Shown piece after piece: positions 34,790-42,577 of a DNA stretch of 64,000 bases. How positions within the stretch are numbered: the first letter of the stretch is position 1; every line of letters starts with the position of its first letter. The notes below the pieces were generated by a model, which saw only the letters and a program-made list of their open reading frames with translations, was not told the DNA's origin and did no database searches. The DNA comes from Bradyrhizobium sp. JYMT SZCCT0180 (GTDB lineage Bacteria; Pseudomonadota; Alphaproteobacteria; Rhizobiales; Xanthobacteraceae): assembly GCF_018130165.1 (NCBI RefSeq), contig NZ_JAFCLZ010000032.1, positions 19,230 to 83,229 on the forward strand. Direction: 5' to 3'. The translations under genes and the position numbers were made by a program.

Positions 34790-35551
34790 TCACAACCCCG
34801 CGCCCCATTGCCGCGCGGTCTGCACCAGCCAGTCGCGGTAGAGCGTCAGCGGCGTGACGCCGGTGAGCCCGCCGCAACCGGCCGAGCTATTGGCTCCGGT
34901 CGACCAGCTGACGACGCCGACGATAACAGGACCTGATTGCTTGTCCTCGAACACCGGCCCACCAGAGTCTCCCGTGCAGGCGCCGAGCCCGTCGCGGGTG
35001 CCCTGGCTCACGGGATCGACCAGCCGAATCTGCAGCGTCCCTGGCTTGCCGGTTGCGACCAATCCGGCGGCGCGGATGGTGCCGCCGCTCTTGCCGTCGC
35101 CGCGCGTCGTGACGCCGATGCCGGCGATCGTAAAGCGGCTGCCGACGAGAATCGGAATGTTGGGCATGCCGAGCGTCGACGGCGTCTTGCCTTTGACAGG
35201 AGAACCCAGTTGCAGCAGCGCCACATCGGCCGTCGCCCGGTGCGCCAGCATCGCCTGCATCTTGAAGCCGGGATGAATGGCGACGCTCTTGACGTCCTGC
35301 AACGAAGGCTGCTTGTCCGCGCCATATTCGACGATCTTGTAATCGGCACCGGGCTGCACGCAGTGTGCCGCGGTCAGCACGATTTTGGGCGCGATCACCG
35401 CGCCGGTGCAGAAGTTGCCGCGGGAACCGACAATGGTGACGACCGATCGACCGACACCGTCGGCAGATGGCGCGCCACCGCCCACGATGGCGTAAGCGGG
35501 TGCGGCCGCCAGCAGCGCAAGACTGGCAATTATTCGAGCGAGGACTTTCAT
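34790..35551 (-). CDS. Trypsin-like serine protease (S1), secreted
   Basis: This S1 peptidase has a signal peptide (MKVLARIIASLALLAAAPAY) directly followed by AIVGGG, close to the IVGG activation N-terminus of trypsins. The triad is visible: His in IVLTAAHCVQPG, Asp in TADVALLQLG and Ser in CTGDSGGPVFED. Four Cys residues (two near the His and Ser motifs) suggest disulfides in the periplasm. The start at 35551 gives 253 residues and a clean signal peptide; in-frame TTG 35587 and ATG 35581 would add up to 12 residues. It stands alone; substrate unknown. Confidence 0.88.
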   Translation of the reverse strand: MKVLARIIASLALLAAAPAYAIVGGGAPSADGVGRSVVTIVGSRGNFCTGAVIAPKIVLTAAHCVQPGADYKIVEYGADKQPSLQDVKSVAIHPGFKMQAMLAHRATADVALLQLGSPVKGKTPSTLGMPNIPILVGSRFTIAGIGVTTRGDGKSGGTIRAAGLVATGKPGTLQIRLVDPVSQGTRDGLGACTGDSGGPVFEDKQSGPVIVGVVSWSTGANSSAGCGGLTGVTPLTLYRDWLVQTARQWGAGL

Positions 35552-35664
35552 GGCCGCAGCAATACCCCGCGCAACCGACATCGCCAAGCCGCGGATCGGA
35601 CTGGCTCAGAAGGGCATTCCGTGTTAGCCGCTCCTCCGTCGCGTATTGATATGGCGGGGAAATA

Positions 35665-36297
35665 ATGGTCGAGGCGGTGATCTGGGATTTTGGCGGGGTG
35701 CTGACCACTTCGCCGTTCGAGGCGTTTACGCGGTTCGAGACCGAGCGCGGACTGCCCGCCGACATCATCCGGCGCACCAACGCCGCCAATCATCTGGAAA
35801 ACGCCTGGGCGAAGTTCGAGCGCGCCGAAGTCGACATCGAAGCCTTCGATGCGCTGTTCGCAACGGAATCGAAGGCGCTGGGCGCCGAGGTTCGCGGCAG
35901 GGACGTGTTGCCGCTGCTCTCGGGCGACCTGCGCCCCGAAATGGTCGAGGCGCTCAAACGCGTGAAGGCCAAGTTCAAGACCGGCTGCATCACCAACAAC
36001 CTTCCGGCCAACGCGATCGGCAGCCACAGCGGCCGCTCGCTCTATGTCGCCGAAGTCATGGTGCTATTCGATCATGTCATCGAGTCCGCCAAGATCGGCC
36101 TGCGCAAGCCCGACCCGCGCATCTACCAGATGATGGTCGAAACGCTGCAGGTCGATCCCAAAAACTGCGTCTATCTCGACGATCTCGGCGTCAATCTGAA
36201 GCCGGCGCGGCAGATGGGCATGACCACGATCAAGGTGCTCAATGCGGCGCAGGCGATCGCGGAGCTGGAGACGGCGACCGGGCTCACATTGCGCTAG
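35665..36297 (+). CDS. HAD-superfamily hydrolase-like protein (IA type), second catalytic Asp replaced
   Basis: This 210-residue HAD protein has motif I WDFGGVLTTSP. The nucleophile Asp is present, but the second Asp of DxD is Gly, as in a subset of HAD proteins that are not simple phosphatases. Motif II is ITNN, motif III includes GLRKPDPRIYQMM, and motif IV is VYLDDLGVN. The cap is the short helical insertion between motifs I and II. It is about 110 bp before the MoxR gene on the same strand. Function unknown; an epoxide-hydrolase-N-domain-like phosphatase or a non-catalytic role are both possible. Confidence 0.82.
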   Translation: MVEAVIWDFGGVLTTSPFEAFTRFETERGLPADIIRRTNAANHLENAWAKFERAEVDIEAFDALFATESKALGAEVRGRDVLPLLSGDLRPEMVEALKRVKAKFKTGCITNNLPANAIGSHSGRSLYVAEVMVLFDHVIESAKIGLRKPDPRIYQMMVETLQVDPKNCVYLDDLGVNLKPARQMGMTTIKVLNAAQAIAELETATGLTLR

Positions 36298-36405
36298 GCG
36301 GAATTAGCCGAATTTGCCGCCTGCATATGACCAAACGAGGCTTGTTCTTTGCAGGGAACGGGGGCAGAACACTTTGAAATCCAGTGAATTTCGGAGTTGA
36401 AACCC

Positions 36406-37356
36406 GTGGCTGACAAAGGGCCGACCGCCTCGATCGAGGCAGTGGAAAGCGGCCTTGCCGCGCAGGGCTATATTGCGAGCCGGCAGATCGCGACCGCGGT
36501 CTATCTGTCGCAGCAGATCGACAAGCCCATTTTGGTCGAAGGTCCCGCCGGCGTCGGCAAGACCGAGCTTGCGAAGGCGATCGCGGCGTGGCGCGGGCTG
36601 AAGATGATCCGCCTGCAATGCTACGAGGGCCTCGACGAAGCCAAGGCGCTCTACGAGTGGAAATACGCCAAGCAGCTGCTGTACACGCAGATCCTGAAGG
36701 ACAAGCTCGGCGAAGTGCTCGGCGGCGCCGAAACGCTGCACGACGCGCTGGCGCAATTGCATGATTTCGGCGACGTGTTCTTCTCCAAGGAATTCGTCGA
36801 ACCGCGGCCGCTGCTGCAGGCGCTGGAACAACCTGCCGGCTGCGTGCTCCTGATCGACGAAATCGACAAGTCGGACGCTGAGTTCGAATCGCTGCTGCTG
36901 GAAATCCTCAGCGATTTCCAGGTCACGATTCCGGAACTCGGCACCGTTACCGCCATCGCCGCGCCGACCGTGATCCTGACCTCGAACAGCGAACGCGATC
37001 TCGGCGACGCGCTGAAGCGGCGGTGCCTCCATTTACACATCGGCTTCCCCGAGCAGAAGCTGGAGGAGCGTATCGTCGAAAGCCGCGTGCCCGGAATTTC
37101 GCAGACGCTGCGCAAGCAGATGGTCGGCTTCATCCATGAGGTTCGCTCGCTCGATCTGAAGAAGCTGCCGTCGGTGAGCGAGACGATCGATTGGGCGCGG
37201 GTTCTGGTTCTGCTGCAGGCGCCCGAACTCGGCAGCGAGATCGTCAAGGATACGCTCAACGTGCTGCTGAAGTACGAGGCGGATATCGAGGCCACACTGC
37301 CCCAGGTATCCACCTTCATCGCCAAGACATCGCGGCAGAGCGTCGTCTTCGGATAA
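36406..37356 (+). CDS. MoxR/CoxD-like AAA+ ATPase
   Basis: This 316-residue AAA+ ATPase has Walker A VEGPAGVGKTE near residue 45, Walker B GCVLLIDEIDKSD, sensor 1 VILTSNSERDL and the arginine-finger region LKRRCLHLHIGFP. MoxR ATPases work with VWA proteins to insert metal cofactors or assemble complexes; the CoxD branch matures CO-dehydrogenase-type molybdenum centres. The start is GTG at 36406, with CGGAG at 36392-36396. It is followed after 5 bp by a VWA protein gene, the usual partner. No CO-dehydrogenase genes are visible. Confidence 0.88.
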   Translation: MADKGPTASIEAVESGLAAQGYIASRQIATAVYLSQQIDKPILVEGPAGVGKTELAKAIAAWRGLKMIRLQCYEGLDEAKALYEWKYAKQLLYTQILKDKLGEVLGGAETLHDALAQLHDFGDVFFSKEFVEPRPLLQALEQPAGCVLLIDEIDKSDAEFESLLLEILSDFQVTIPELGTVTAIAAPTVILTSNSERDLGDALKRRCLHLHIGFPEQKLEERIVESRVPGISQTLRKQMVGFIHEVRSLDLKKLPSVSETIDWARVLVLLQAPELGSEIVKDTLNVLLKYEADIEATLPQVSTFIAKTSRQSVVFG

Positions 37357-37361
37357 AGCGG

Positions 37362-38738
37362 ATGAGAGAAAACCTGCATCGCTTCTTTCGTGCGGCGCGG
37401 GGCGCAGGCGTCAGGCTCTCGCCGGCCGAAAGCATCGATGCCATGCGCGCGGTCTCCAAGGTCGGCTTCAGCGACCGCACCGTGCTGCGCGACACCTTCC
37501 TCCTCACGCTCGCTAAGACCCAGGACGAGAAGAAGGCGCTCGGCGCGTGCTTTGATCTGTTCTTCGATCAGCCCGAACCGTCGCAGCCGCCGCCCGAAGA
37601 CAGCGAGACGGACAAGTCGGACACGCAAGACCCCGGTGCGGCATCCGACACGCAAGGCGACGCCGATGGCGGCGACCAGGCCCAGGATCTCGGCCAGCTC
37701 GCGCAGATGCTGCTGTCGCAGGACCGCAACGCGATGGCGGCTGCCATCGCCAACGCTTCGAATGCCGCATATCTGTCCGACATCCGCTACTTCACGCAGC
37801 GCGGCATCTTCTCGGGCCGCATCCTCGACCAGATGGGCATCCAGCGCCTGCGCGACGACCTCGACGCACTGACCGCGACTAATCCCGCCTTGGCGGAACG
37901 GCTGCAGACGGCGCTGGACGGCTTGCGTGACACCGTGCGCGAAACCGTCTCGCAGGCCTTGATGCTGTACGGCCGCGAGGAAGCCGAGAATCTGCGCAAC
38001 GAGATATTGCGCAACGCGCCGCTGTCGCGGATCGAGCCGCGGCAGGTCGCGCAGATGCGGGTTCTGATCCGCCAGATCGCGCGCCGCCTGCGCGAGCGTT
38101 ACAGCAAGCCGCGCAAGCGCCAGCGCCGCGGGCATCTTGACGTGCGCCGGACTATCCGGCGCAACGCCGCCTGGGGCGGCGTGCCGTTCCTCACCGCATG
38201 GAAACGACGCCACCGCGACAAGCCGAAGATCATTGCGCTGTGCGACGTCTCGGGTTCGGTGGCGCGGGTATCCGATTTCTTCCTGCTGCTGATCCACAGC
38301 CTGCACGAAGTGGTCTCCGATGTCCGCTCGTTCGCTTTTTCCGGACATTTGATCGAGGTCAGCGACATCCTGGAATCCAAATCGCCTGAAGAGGCGATGG
38401 CCGAGATCATGTCCAAAGTCGGCTTCGGCTCGTCGGATTACGGTAATTCCTTTGCCGATTTCGAACACGAATGGATGAACGCGATCACGCCGCAGACCAC
38501 GGTGATCATCCTCGGCGACGCCCGCAGCAACAATCTCGACCCTCGCGCGGATATTCTTCGCCGTATCGGCGAGCGATCGAAGCGCCTGGTGTGGCTCAAT
38601 CCCGAAGGGCGCATGGCCTGGGGCTGGGGCGACTCGGAAATGCCGCGTTATTCGACCTTCTGCACCGTCGTGCGGCAATGTTCGACCGCGCAACAGCTGG
38701 AACGCGCAGTGTCGGATATCGTGGCGAGCTATCAGTAG
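37362..38738 (+). CDS. VWA-domain protein, CoxE-like
   Basis: This 458-residue protein has an N-terminal helical region, a low-complexity acidic linker (about residues 65-110, rich in Asp, Gln and Pro), a helical middle part, and a C-terminal VWA domain with MIDAS DVSGSVARVS (IALCDVSGSVA) and a final segment SEMPRYSTFCTVVRQC. The region RERYSKPRKRQRRGHLDVRR just before the VWA domain is the CoxE hallmark. The ATG at 37362 is 5 bp after the MoxR stop, so the two are co-translated and should form a chaperone pair. The client enzyme is not in the window. Confidence 0.87.
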   Translation: MRENLHRFFRAARGAGVRLSPAESIDAMRAVSKVGFSDRTVLRDTFLLTLAKTQDEKKALGACFDLFFDQPEPSQPPPEDSETDKSDTQDPGAASDTQGDADGGDQAQDLGQLAQMLLSQDRNAMAAAIANASNAAYLSDIRYFTQRGIFSGRILDQMGIQRLRDDLDALTATNPALAERLQTALDGLRDTVRETVSQALMLYGREEAENLRNEILRNAPLSRIEPRQVAQMRVLIRQIARRLRERYSKPRKRQRRGHLDVRRTIRRNAAWGGVPFLTAWKRRHRDKPKIIALCDVSGSVARVSDFFLLLIHSLHEVVSDVRSFAFSGHLIEVSDILESKSPEEAMAEIMSKVGFGSSDYGNSFADFEHEWMNAITPQTTVIILGDARSNNLDPRADILRRIGERSKRLVWLNPEGRMAWGWGDSEMPRYSTFCTVVRQCSTAQQLERAVSDIVASYQ

Positions 38739-38820
38739 TTCCACCCCAAGGCGCCTGAATCCTGTATTGTTCGTCTCGCGCACCCCGATTCCCGCCTGTT
38801 CACCCCGTTTTGAAGCCGAT

Positions 38821-40683
38821 ATGGAAGCAGCCCTTAACCGTAAGCCGGACAAAGCCCCCGACGCGCTGTCCGTGCTGAACTCCGTATTCGGCCTGCCGGC
38901 CTTTCGGGGCGAGCAGGAAAAGATCGTCCGTCACGTCACGGACGGCGGCAACTGCCTGGTGCTGATGCCGACCGGCGGCGGCAAGTCGCTGTGCTATCAG
39001 CTGCCGTCATTGCTGCGCGAAGGCTGCGGCATCGTGGTGTCGCCGCTGATCGCACTGATGCGCGACCAGGTCGCCGGCCTGCTCGAAGCCGGCGTCAAGG
39101 CCGCGGTGCTGAATTCGACGCTGTCGTATGAGGAAGCCAACCAGGTCGAGCAGCGGCTATTGGCCGGCGATCTCGACGTGCTTTACGTCGCGCCCGAGCG
39201 GCTGCTGACGCCGCGCTGCCTCGGCCTGCTTGCCCGCGCCAGGATCGCGCTGTTTGCAATCGACGAGGCGCATTGCGTGTCGCAATGGGGGCACGACTTC
39301 CGTCCCGAATATATTGGTCTATCCGTCATATCAGAGCGGTTCCCCGATGTGCCGCGGATCGCCCTGACCGCCACCGCCGATGACCTCACGCGCCAGGAGA
39401 TCGCCGAGCGGCTCAAGCTTACCGATGCGCCGCGCTTTGTCGCCAGTTTCGACCGACCCAATATCCGCTATGAGATCGTCGACAAGCAGAACGCACCCGC
39501 CCAGCTAAAAGCTTTCATCAGCGAGCGCCATGCCGGCGACGCCGGCATCGTCTATTGCCTGTCGCGCGCCAAGGTCGAGGATACCGCCGCGGCATTGAAC
39601 AAGGCCGGCGTGCCGGCGCTGCCGTATCATGCCGGCCTCGACGCTGGTCTGCGTTCCCGCAACCAGGATCGCTTCATCAACGAAGACGGCGTCGTGATCG
39701 TCGCCACCATCGCGTTCGGCATGGGCATCGACAAGCCCGACGTGCGCTTCGTGGCGCATCTCGACCTGCCGAAGAGCATCGAGGCCTATTACCAGGAGAC
39801 CGGACGTGCGGGCCGCGACGGCAAGCCCTCCAGCGCCTGGATGGCCTATGGCCTGTCCGACATCGTGCAGCAGCGCCGCATGATCGACGAATCCACCGGC
39901 TCGGACGCGTTCAAGCGCGTGTCGGTCGGCAAGCTCGATGCACTGGTCGGCCTCGCGGAGACCGCGGGCTGCCGGCGCAGCCGCCTGCTCGGCTATTTCG
40001 GCGAAGCGGTCAGCGCCGGCAATTGCGGCAATTGCGATAATTGTCTTTCACCGCCACAGCTTCTCGACGGCAAGGTGATCGCGCAGAAAATATTGTCATG
40101 CGCCTATCGCACCGGACAGCGTTTCGGCGCCATGCATCTGATCGATGTGCTGGTCGGCCGCATGACCGAGCGCGTCACGCAATTCGGCCATGACAAGATA
40201 TCCGTGTTCGGCGTCGGCGCCGAACTCAACGAGAAGCAATGGCGTGCCGCGATCCGGCAAGTCGTCGCCATGGGCCACCTCCATGCCGATAGCGAAGCCT
40301 TTGGCGCGCTGAAGCTGACGGAGAGCGCGCGCGGCGTGCTGAAGGGTGAGACCGCCGTGATGCTGCGCGAGGCGCCCGCCGGCACCCGCGTTCGCGCCAG
40401 CCGGGCCAAATCAAGGCGCGGCGATCTGGCGCCACGGTCGACCGGAGAAGGAGCGCCCGCCGATGCCGGCCTGCAGGCGTCGCTGCGGGCCTGGCGCTCC
40501 GAGATCGCGCGCAAGCGCGGCGTGCCGGCCTATGTCGTGCTGCACGATTCGACGATCGACGGCATCGCCGCCTCCCGCCCCGCGACGCTCAACCAACTGC
40601 GCAACATCCCCGGCATCGGCGACAAGAAGCTCGAGCACTATGGCGACGAGCTCATCGCGCTGGTGAAGTCCGCGGAGTGCTAG
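38821..40683 (+). CDS. recQ: ATP-dependent DNA helicase RecQ
   Basis: This 620-residue 3'-5' DNA helicase has Walker A MPTGGGKSLCYQ near residue 50, DEAH (IDEAHCVSQWGHDFRPEY) near 148, TATAD, and motif VI YYQETGRAGRDG. The RecQ-C-terminal zinc site is CRRSRLLGYF followed by NCGNCDNC, and an HRDC domain closes the protein (PGIGDKKLEHYGDELI). It processes stalled forks and recombination intermediates. The ATG at 38821 gives the expected N-terminus; the frame opens 18 codons earlier at 38767. It is 82 bp after the VWA gene and may be in the same transcript. Confidence 0.95.
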   Translation: MEAALNRKPDKAPDALSVLNSVFGLPAFRGEQEKIVRHVTDGGNCLVLMPTGGGKSLCYQLPSLLREGCGIVVSPLIALMRDQVAGLLEAGVKAAVLNSTLSYEEANQVEQRLLAGDLDVLYVAPERLLTPRCLGLLARARIALFAIDEAHCVSQWGHDFRPEYIGLSVISERFPDVPRIALTATADDLTRQEIAERLKLTDAPRFVASFDRPNIRYEIVDKQNAPAQLKAFISERHAGDAGIVYCLSRAKVEDTAAALNKAGVPALPYHAGLDAGLRSRNQDRFINEDGVVIVATIAFGMGIDKPDVRFVAHLDLPKSIEAYYQETGRAGRDGKPSSAWMAYGLSDIVQQRRMIDESTGSDAFKRVSVGKLDALVGLAETAGCRRSRLLGYFGEAVSAGNCGNCDNCLSPPQLLDGKVIAQKILSCAYRTGQRFGAMHLIDVLVGRMTERVTQFGHDKISVFGVGAELNEKQWRAAIRQVVAMGHLHADSEAFGALKLTESARGVLKGETAVMLREAPAGTRVRASRAKSRRGDLAPRSTGEGAPADAGLQASLRAWRSEIARKRGVPAYVVLHDSTIDGIAASRPATLNQLRNIPGIGDKKLEHYGDELIALVKSAEC

Positions 40684-40708
40684 GCCAGGTGATTTTAGAA
40701 TCAGCAGA

Positions 40709-40853
40709 CGTCATCCTGAGGTGCGAGCCTTGCGGTGCACTTGCACCGCTGGGCGAGCCTCTAAGGATGGGCCACGGGCGCTTCTCATCCTTCGAGGCGC
40801 GCAAGTGCGCGCACCTACGGGTGAACGCAATTGCGTTCATCCCGGGGATGACG
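40709..40853. repeat. Palindromic intergenic element (CGTCATCCTGAGG family)
   Basis: About 145 bp bounded by CGTCATCC and GGATGACG. Internal complementary blocks (GGTGCACTTGCACC; GCGCGCAAGTGCGCGC; GTGAACGCAATTGCGTTCA) form several local hairpins. It occupies most of the gap between recQ and the convergent acdS and has no gene. Its ends resemble those of the other CGTCAT-bounded elements in this window. Confidence 0.78.
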
Positions 40854-40907
40854 CGATAGAGCGTGTCTCTTCAACCCAGACTTATCCCGCTCTATGCGCG
40901 CGCTGCC

Positions 40908-41921
40908 TTACCCATTGCGGAACGTGTAGGCGTACCCGTTGATCGCGGGCGCGCCGCCGAGATGGGCGTACAGCACCTTCGATCCCTTGGGGAAATAGCC
41001 CTTGTTCACGAGGTCGATCATGCCCTGCATGGATTTTCCCTCGTAGACCGGATCGGTGATCATGCCTTCGAGCCGCGCGCAAAGCCGGATCGCTTCCTTG
41101 GTCTCTTCCGAGGGAACGCCATAGGCGGGATAGGCGTAGTCTTCGATCAGAACGACGTCGTCCTCGACGATCTCCTTACCCAGTTCAACCAGGGAAGCCG
41201 TGTTGCGGGCGATGTCGAGCACTTGGGCCTTGGTCTGCGCAGCGGTGAACGAGGCATCGATGCCGATCACCTTGCGCGCGCGGCCGTCCTTTGCAAATCC
41301 GACCAGCATGCCGGCATGGGTCGAGCCGGTGACGGTACAGACCACGATGTAGTCGAACGCGAAGCCGAGTTCTTTTTCCTGGGCGCGGACTTCTTCAGCG
41401 AAGCCGACATAGCCGAGCCCGCCATATTTGTGCACGGACGCGCCCGCCGGAATTGCATAGGGCTTGCCGCCCTTGGCTTTCACGTCCGCAATCGCCTCTT
41501 CCCAGCTCTGGCGAATGCCGATGTCAAAACCTTCATCCACCAGCTGGACGTCGGCGCCCATCACGCGGCTGAGCAGGATGTTGCCGACGCGGTCGTAGAC
41601 GGCGTCTTCATGCGGCACCCAGCTTTCCTGCACCAAGCGGCATTTCATACCGATCTTGGCCGCAACGGCGGCGACCATGCGGGTGTGATTGGATTGCACG
41701 CCGCCGATCGAGACCAGCGTATCGGCGTTGGAAGCGATCGCGTCGGGCACGATGTATTCGAGCTTGCGCAGCTTGTTGCCGCCGAAGGCGAGCCCCGAAT
41801 TGCAGTCCTCGCGCTTGGCGTAGAGTTCGACCTTGCCGCCGAGATGCTGCGTCAGCCGCTCCAGCTTCTCGATATGGGTCGGCCCGAATGTCAGCGGATA
41901 GCGTTCGAATTTTTCCAGCAT
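40908..41921 (-). CDS. acdS: 1-aminocyclopropane-1-carboxylate deaminase
   Basis: This 337-residue PLP enzyme opens the cyclopropane ring of ACC, the plant ethylene precursor, giving 2-oxobutanoate and ammonia. The PLP-lysine lies in GLAFGGNKLRKLEY (K50), the nucleophile region is GVQSNHTR, and the two segments that mark true ACC deaminases over D-cysteine desulfhydrases are intact: TDPVYEGKSM and LYAHLGGAPAINGY (the Glu and Leu positions). Length matches the family. It is divergent from an Lrp-type regulator, the standard acdS/acdR layout, and marks a plant-associated life style. Confidence 0.95.
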   Translation of the reverse strand: MLEKFERYPLTFGPTHIEKLERLTQHLGGKVELYAKREDCNSGLAFGGNKLRKLEYIVPDAIASNADTLVSIGGVQSNHTRMVAAVAAKIGMKCRLVQESWVPHEDAVYDRVGNILLSRVMGADVQLVDEGFDIGIRQSWEEAIADVKAKGGKPYAIPAGASVHKYGGLGYVGFAEEVRAQEKELGFAFDYIVVCTVTGSTHAGMLVGFAKDGRARKVIGIDASFTAAQTKAQVLDIARNTASLVELGKEIVEDDVVLIEDYAYPAYGVPSEETKEAIRLCARLEGMITDPVYEGKSMQGMIDLVNKGYFPKGSKVLYAHLGGAPAINGYAYTFRNG

Positions 41922-41938
41922 GCGTCATCCCCGTTGAT

Positions 41939-41970
41939 GTCTGATCTTGCGGGAACGCCTATCATCAGAC
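41939..41970. promoter_or_regulatory. Inverted repeat between acdS and acdR
   Basis: Perfect 7-bp arms GTCTGAT and ATCAGAC separated by 18 bp, 17 bp upstream of the acdS start. AcdR is an Lrp-type regulator and the position fits an operator overlapping the acdS ribosome or promoter region. The arms are short, so this could be chance. Confidence 0.35.
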
Positions 41971-42032
41971 GGCGGAAAGGTGCTCTCTAAGTTGCTTCCG
42001 GATTTTGACAGATTTGTTGCCAGAATGGTCAC

Positions 42033-42060
42033 AGATGGTAGTTTTCGTCCATCTACTACC
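42033..42060. promoter_or_regulatory. Interlaced inverted repeats upstream of acdR
   Basis: Two overlapping dyads: AGATGG (42033) with CCATCT (42049), and GGTAG (42037) with CTACC (42056). They lie just before the chosen acdR start at 42067, within the divergent promoter region. A role as AcdR/Lrp box is inferred from position only. Confidence 0.35.
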
Positions 42061-42066
42061 GGTTCT

Positions 42067-42546
42067 ATGAGAGATTCTTCCGTGGGTACCCAACTGGACC
42101 GCATCGACCTCAAGATGTTGCGTTTGCTGCAGAATAACGGACGGCTCAGCAATGCCGAGCTGGCCGAAGCGGTTGGGGTCAGCCCGGCTACCTGTCATCG
42201 CCGCACCCAGCGCCTGCTCGACGACGGATTTGTCAGCACGGTCCGCGCCATGGTGGCGCCGCGCAGGGTCGGCAAGGGCGCGCTGGTCATGGTCGGCGTC
42301 GTGCTCGACCGCTCCACGCCCGAAAGTTTTGCCTCGTTCGAGCGCGCGATTGCGAAACTGAAATTCGTCCTCGACTGCCATCTGGTGGCCGGCGATTTCG
42401 ATTATTTTCTCAAGATCCGCGTCGGCGACATGGAAGATTTCAACCGCATCCATGGCGAGCAACTGATCGCACTGCCGGGCGTGCGCCAGACCCGGACCTT
42501 CTTCGTCATGAAGGAAGTCGTCGACAACGCGCCGCTGGATTTTTGA
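42067..42546 (+). CDS. acdR: Lrp/AsnC-family regulator of ACC deaminase (AcdR-like)
   Basis: This 159-residue Lrp/AsnC protein has an N-terminal HTH (LDRIDLKMLRLLQNNGRLSN, then VGVSPATCHRRTQRLLDDG) and a C-terminal ligand-binding RAM domain (GALVMVGVVLD, HLVAGDFDYFLKIRVGDM). Size and domains are typical. The divergent arrangement with acdS identifies it as AcdR, which in other bacteria activates acdS in response to ACC. The ATG at 42067 gives the usual length; in-frame starts at 42025 or 41947 would run back through the promoter region. A terminator follows the stop. Confidence 0.88.
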   Translation: MRDSSVGTQLDRIDLKMLRLLQNNGRLSNAELAEAVGVSPATCHRRTQRLLDDGFVSTVRAMVAPRRVGKGALVMVGVVLDRSTPESFASFERAIAKLKFVLDCHLVAGDFDYFLKIRVGDMEDFNRIHGEQLIALPGVRQTRTFFVMKEVVDNAPLDF

Positions 42547-42550
42547 AAAG

Positions 42551-42577
42551 CGAGCGGGATCACTCGCTCGATTTTTT
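42551..42577 (+). terminator. Rho-independent terminator after acdR
   Basis: Stem CGAGCG/CGCTCG with an 8-base loop, followed by A and six T. It begins 5 bp after the acdR stop and overlaps the last codons of the convergent protease gene, which therefore encodes part of the terminator in its 3' end. Confidence 0.7.

Noticed and set aside
36651..38852. Long minus-strand open frame (733 codons) over the MoxR and VWA genes
   Set aside because: Antisense shadow; no recognisable domain, and it overlaps two well-supported co-translated genes.
42005..42033. TTGACA as a sigma-70 promoter for acdR
   Set aside because: The spacing region is followed by GTCACA, a poor -10 element, so a promoter call is not supported.
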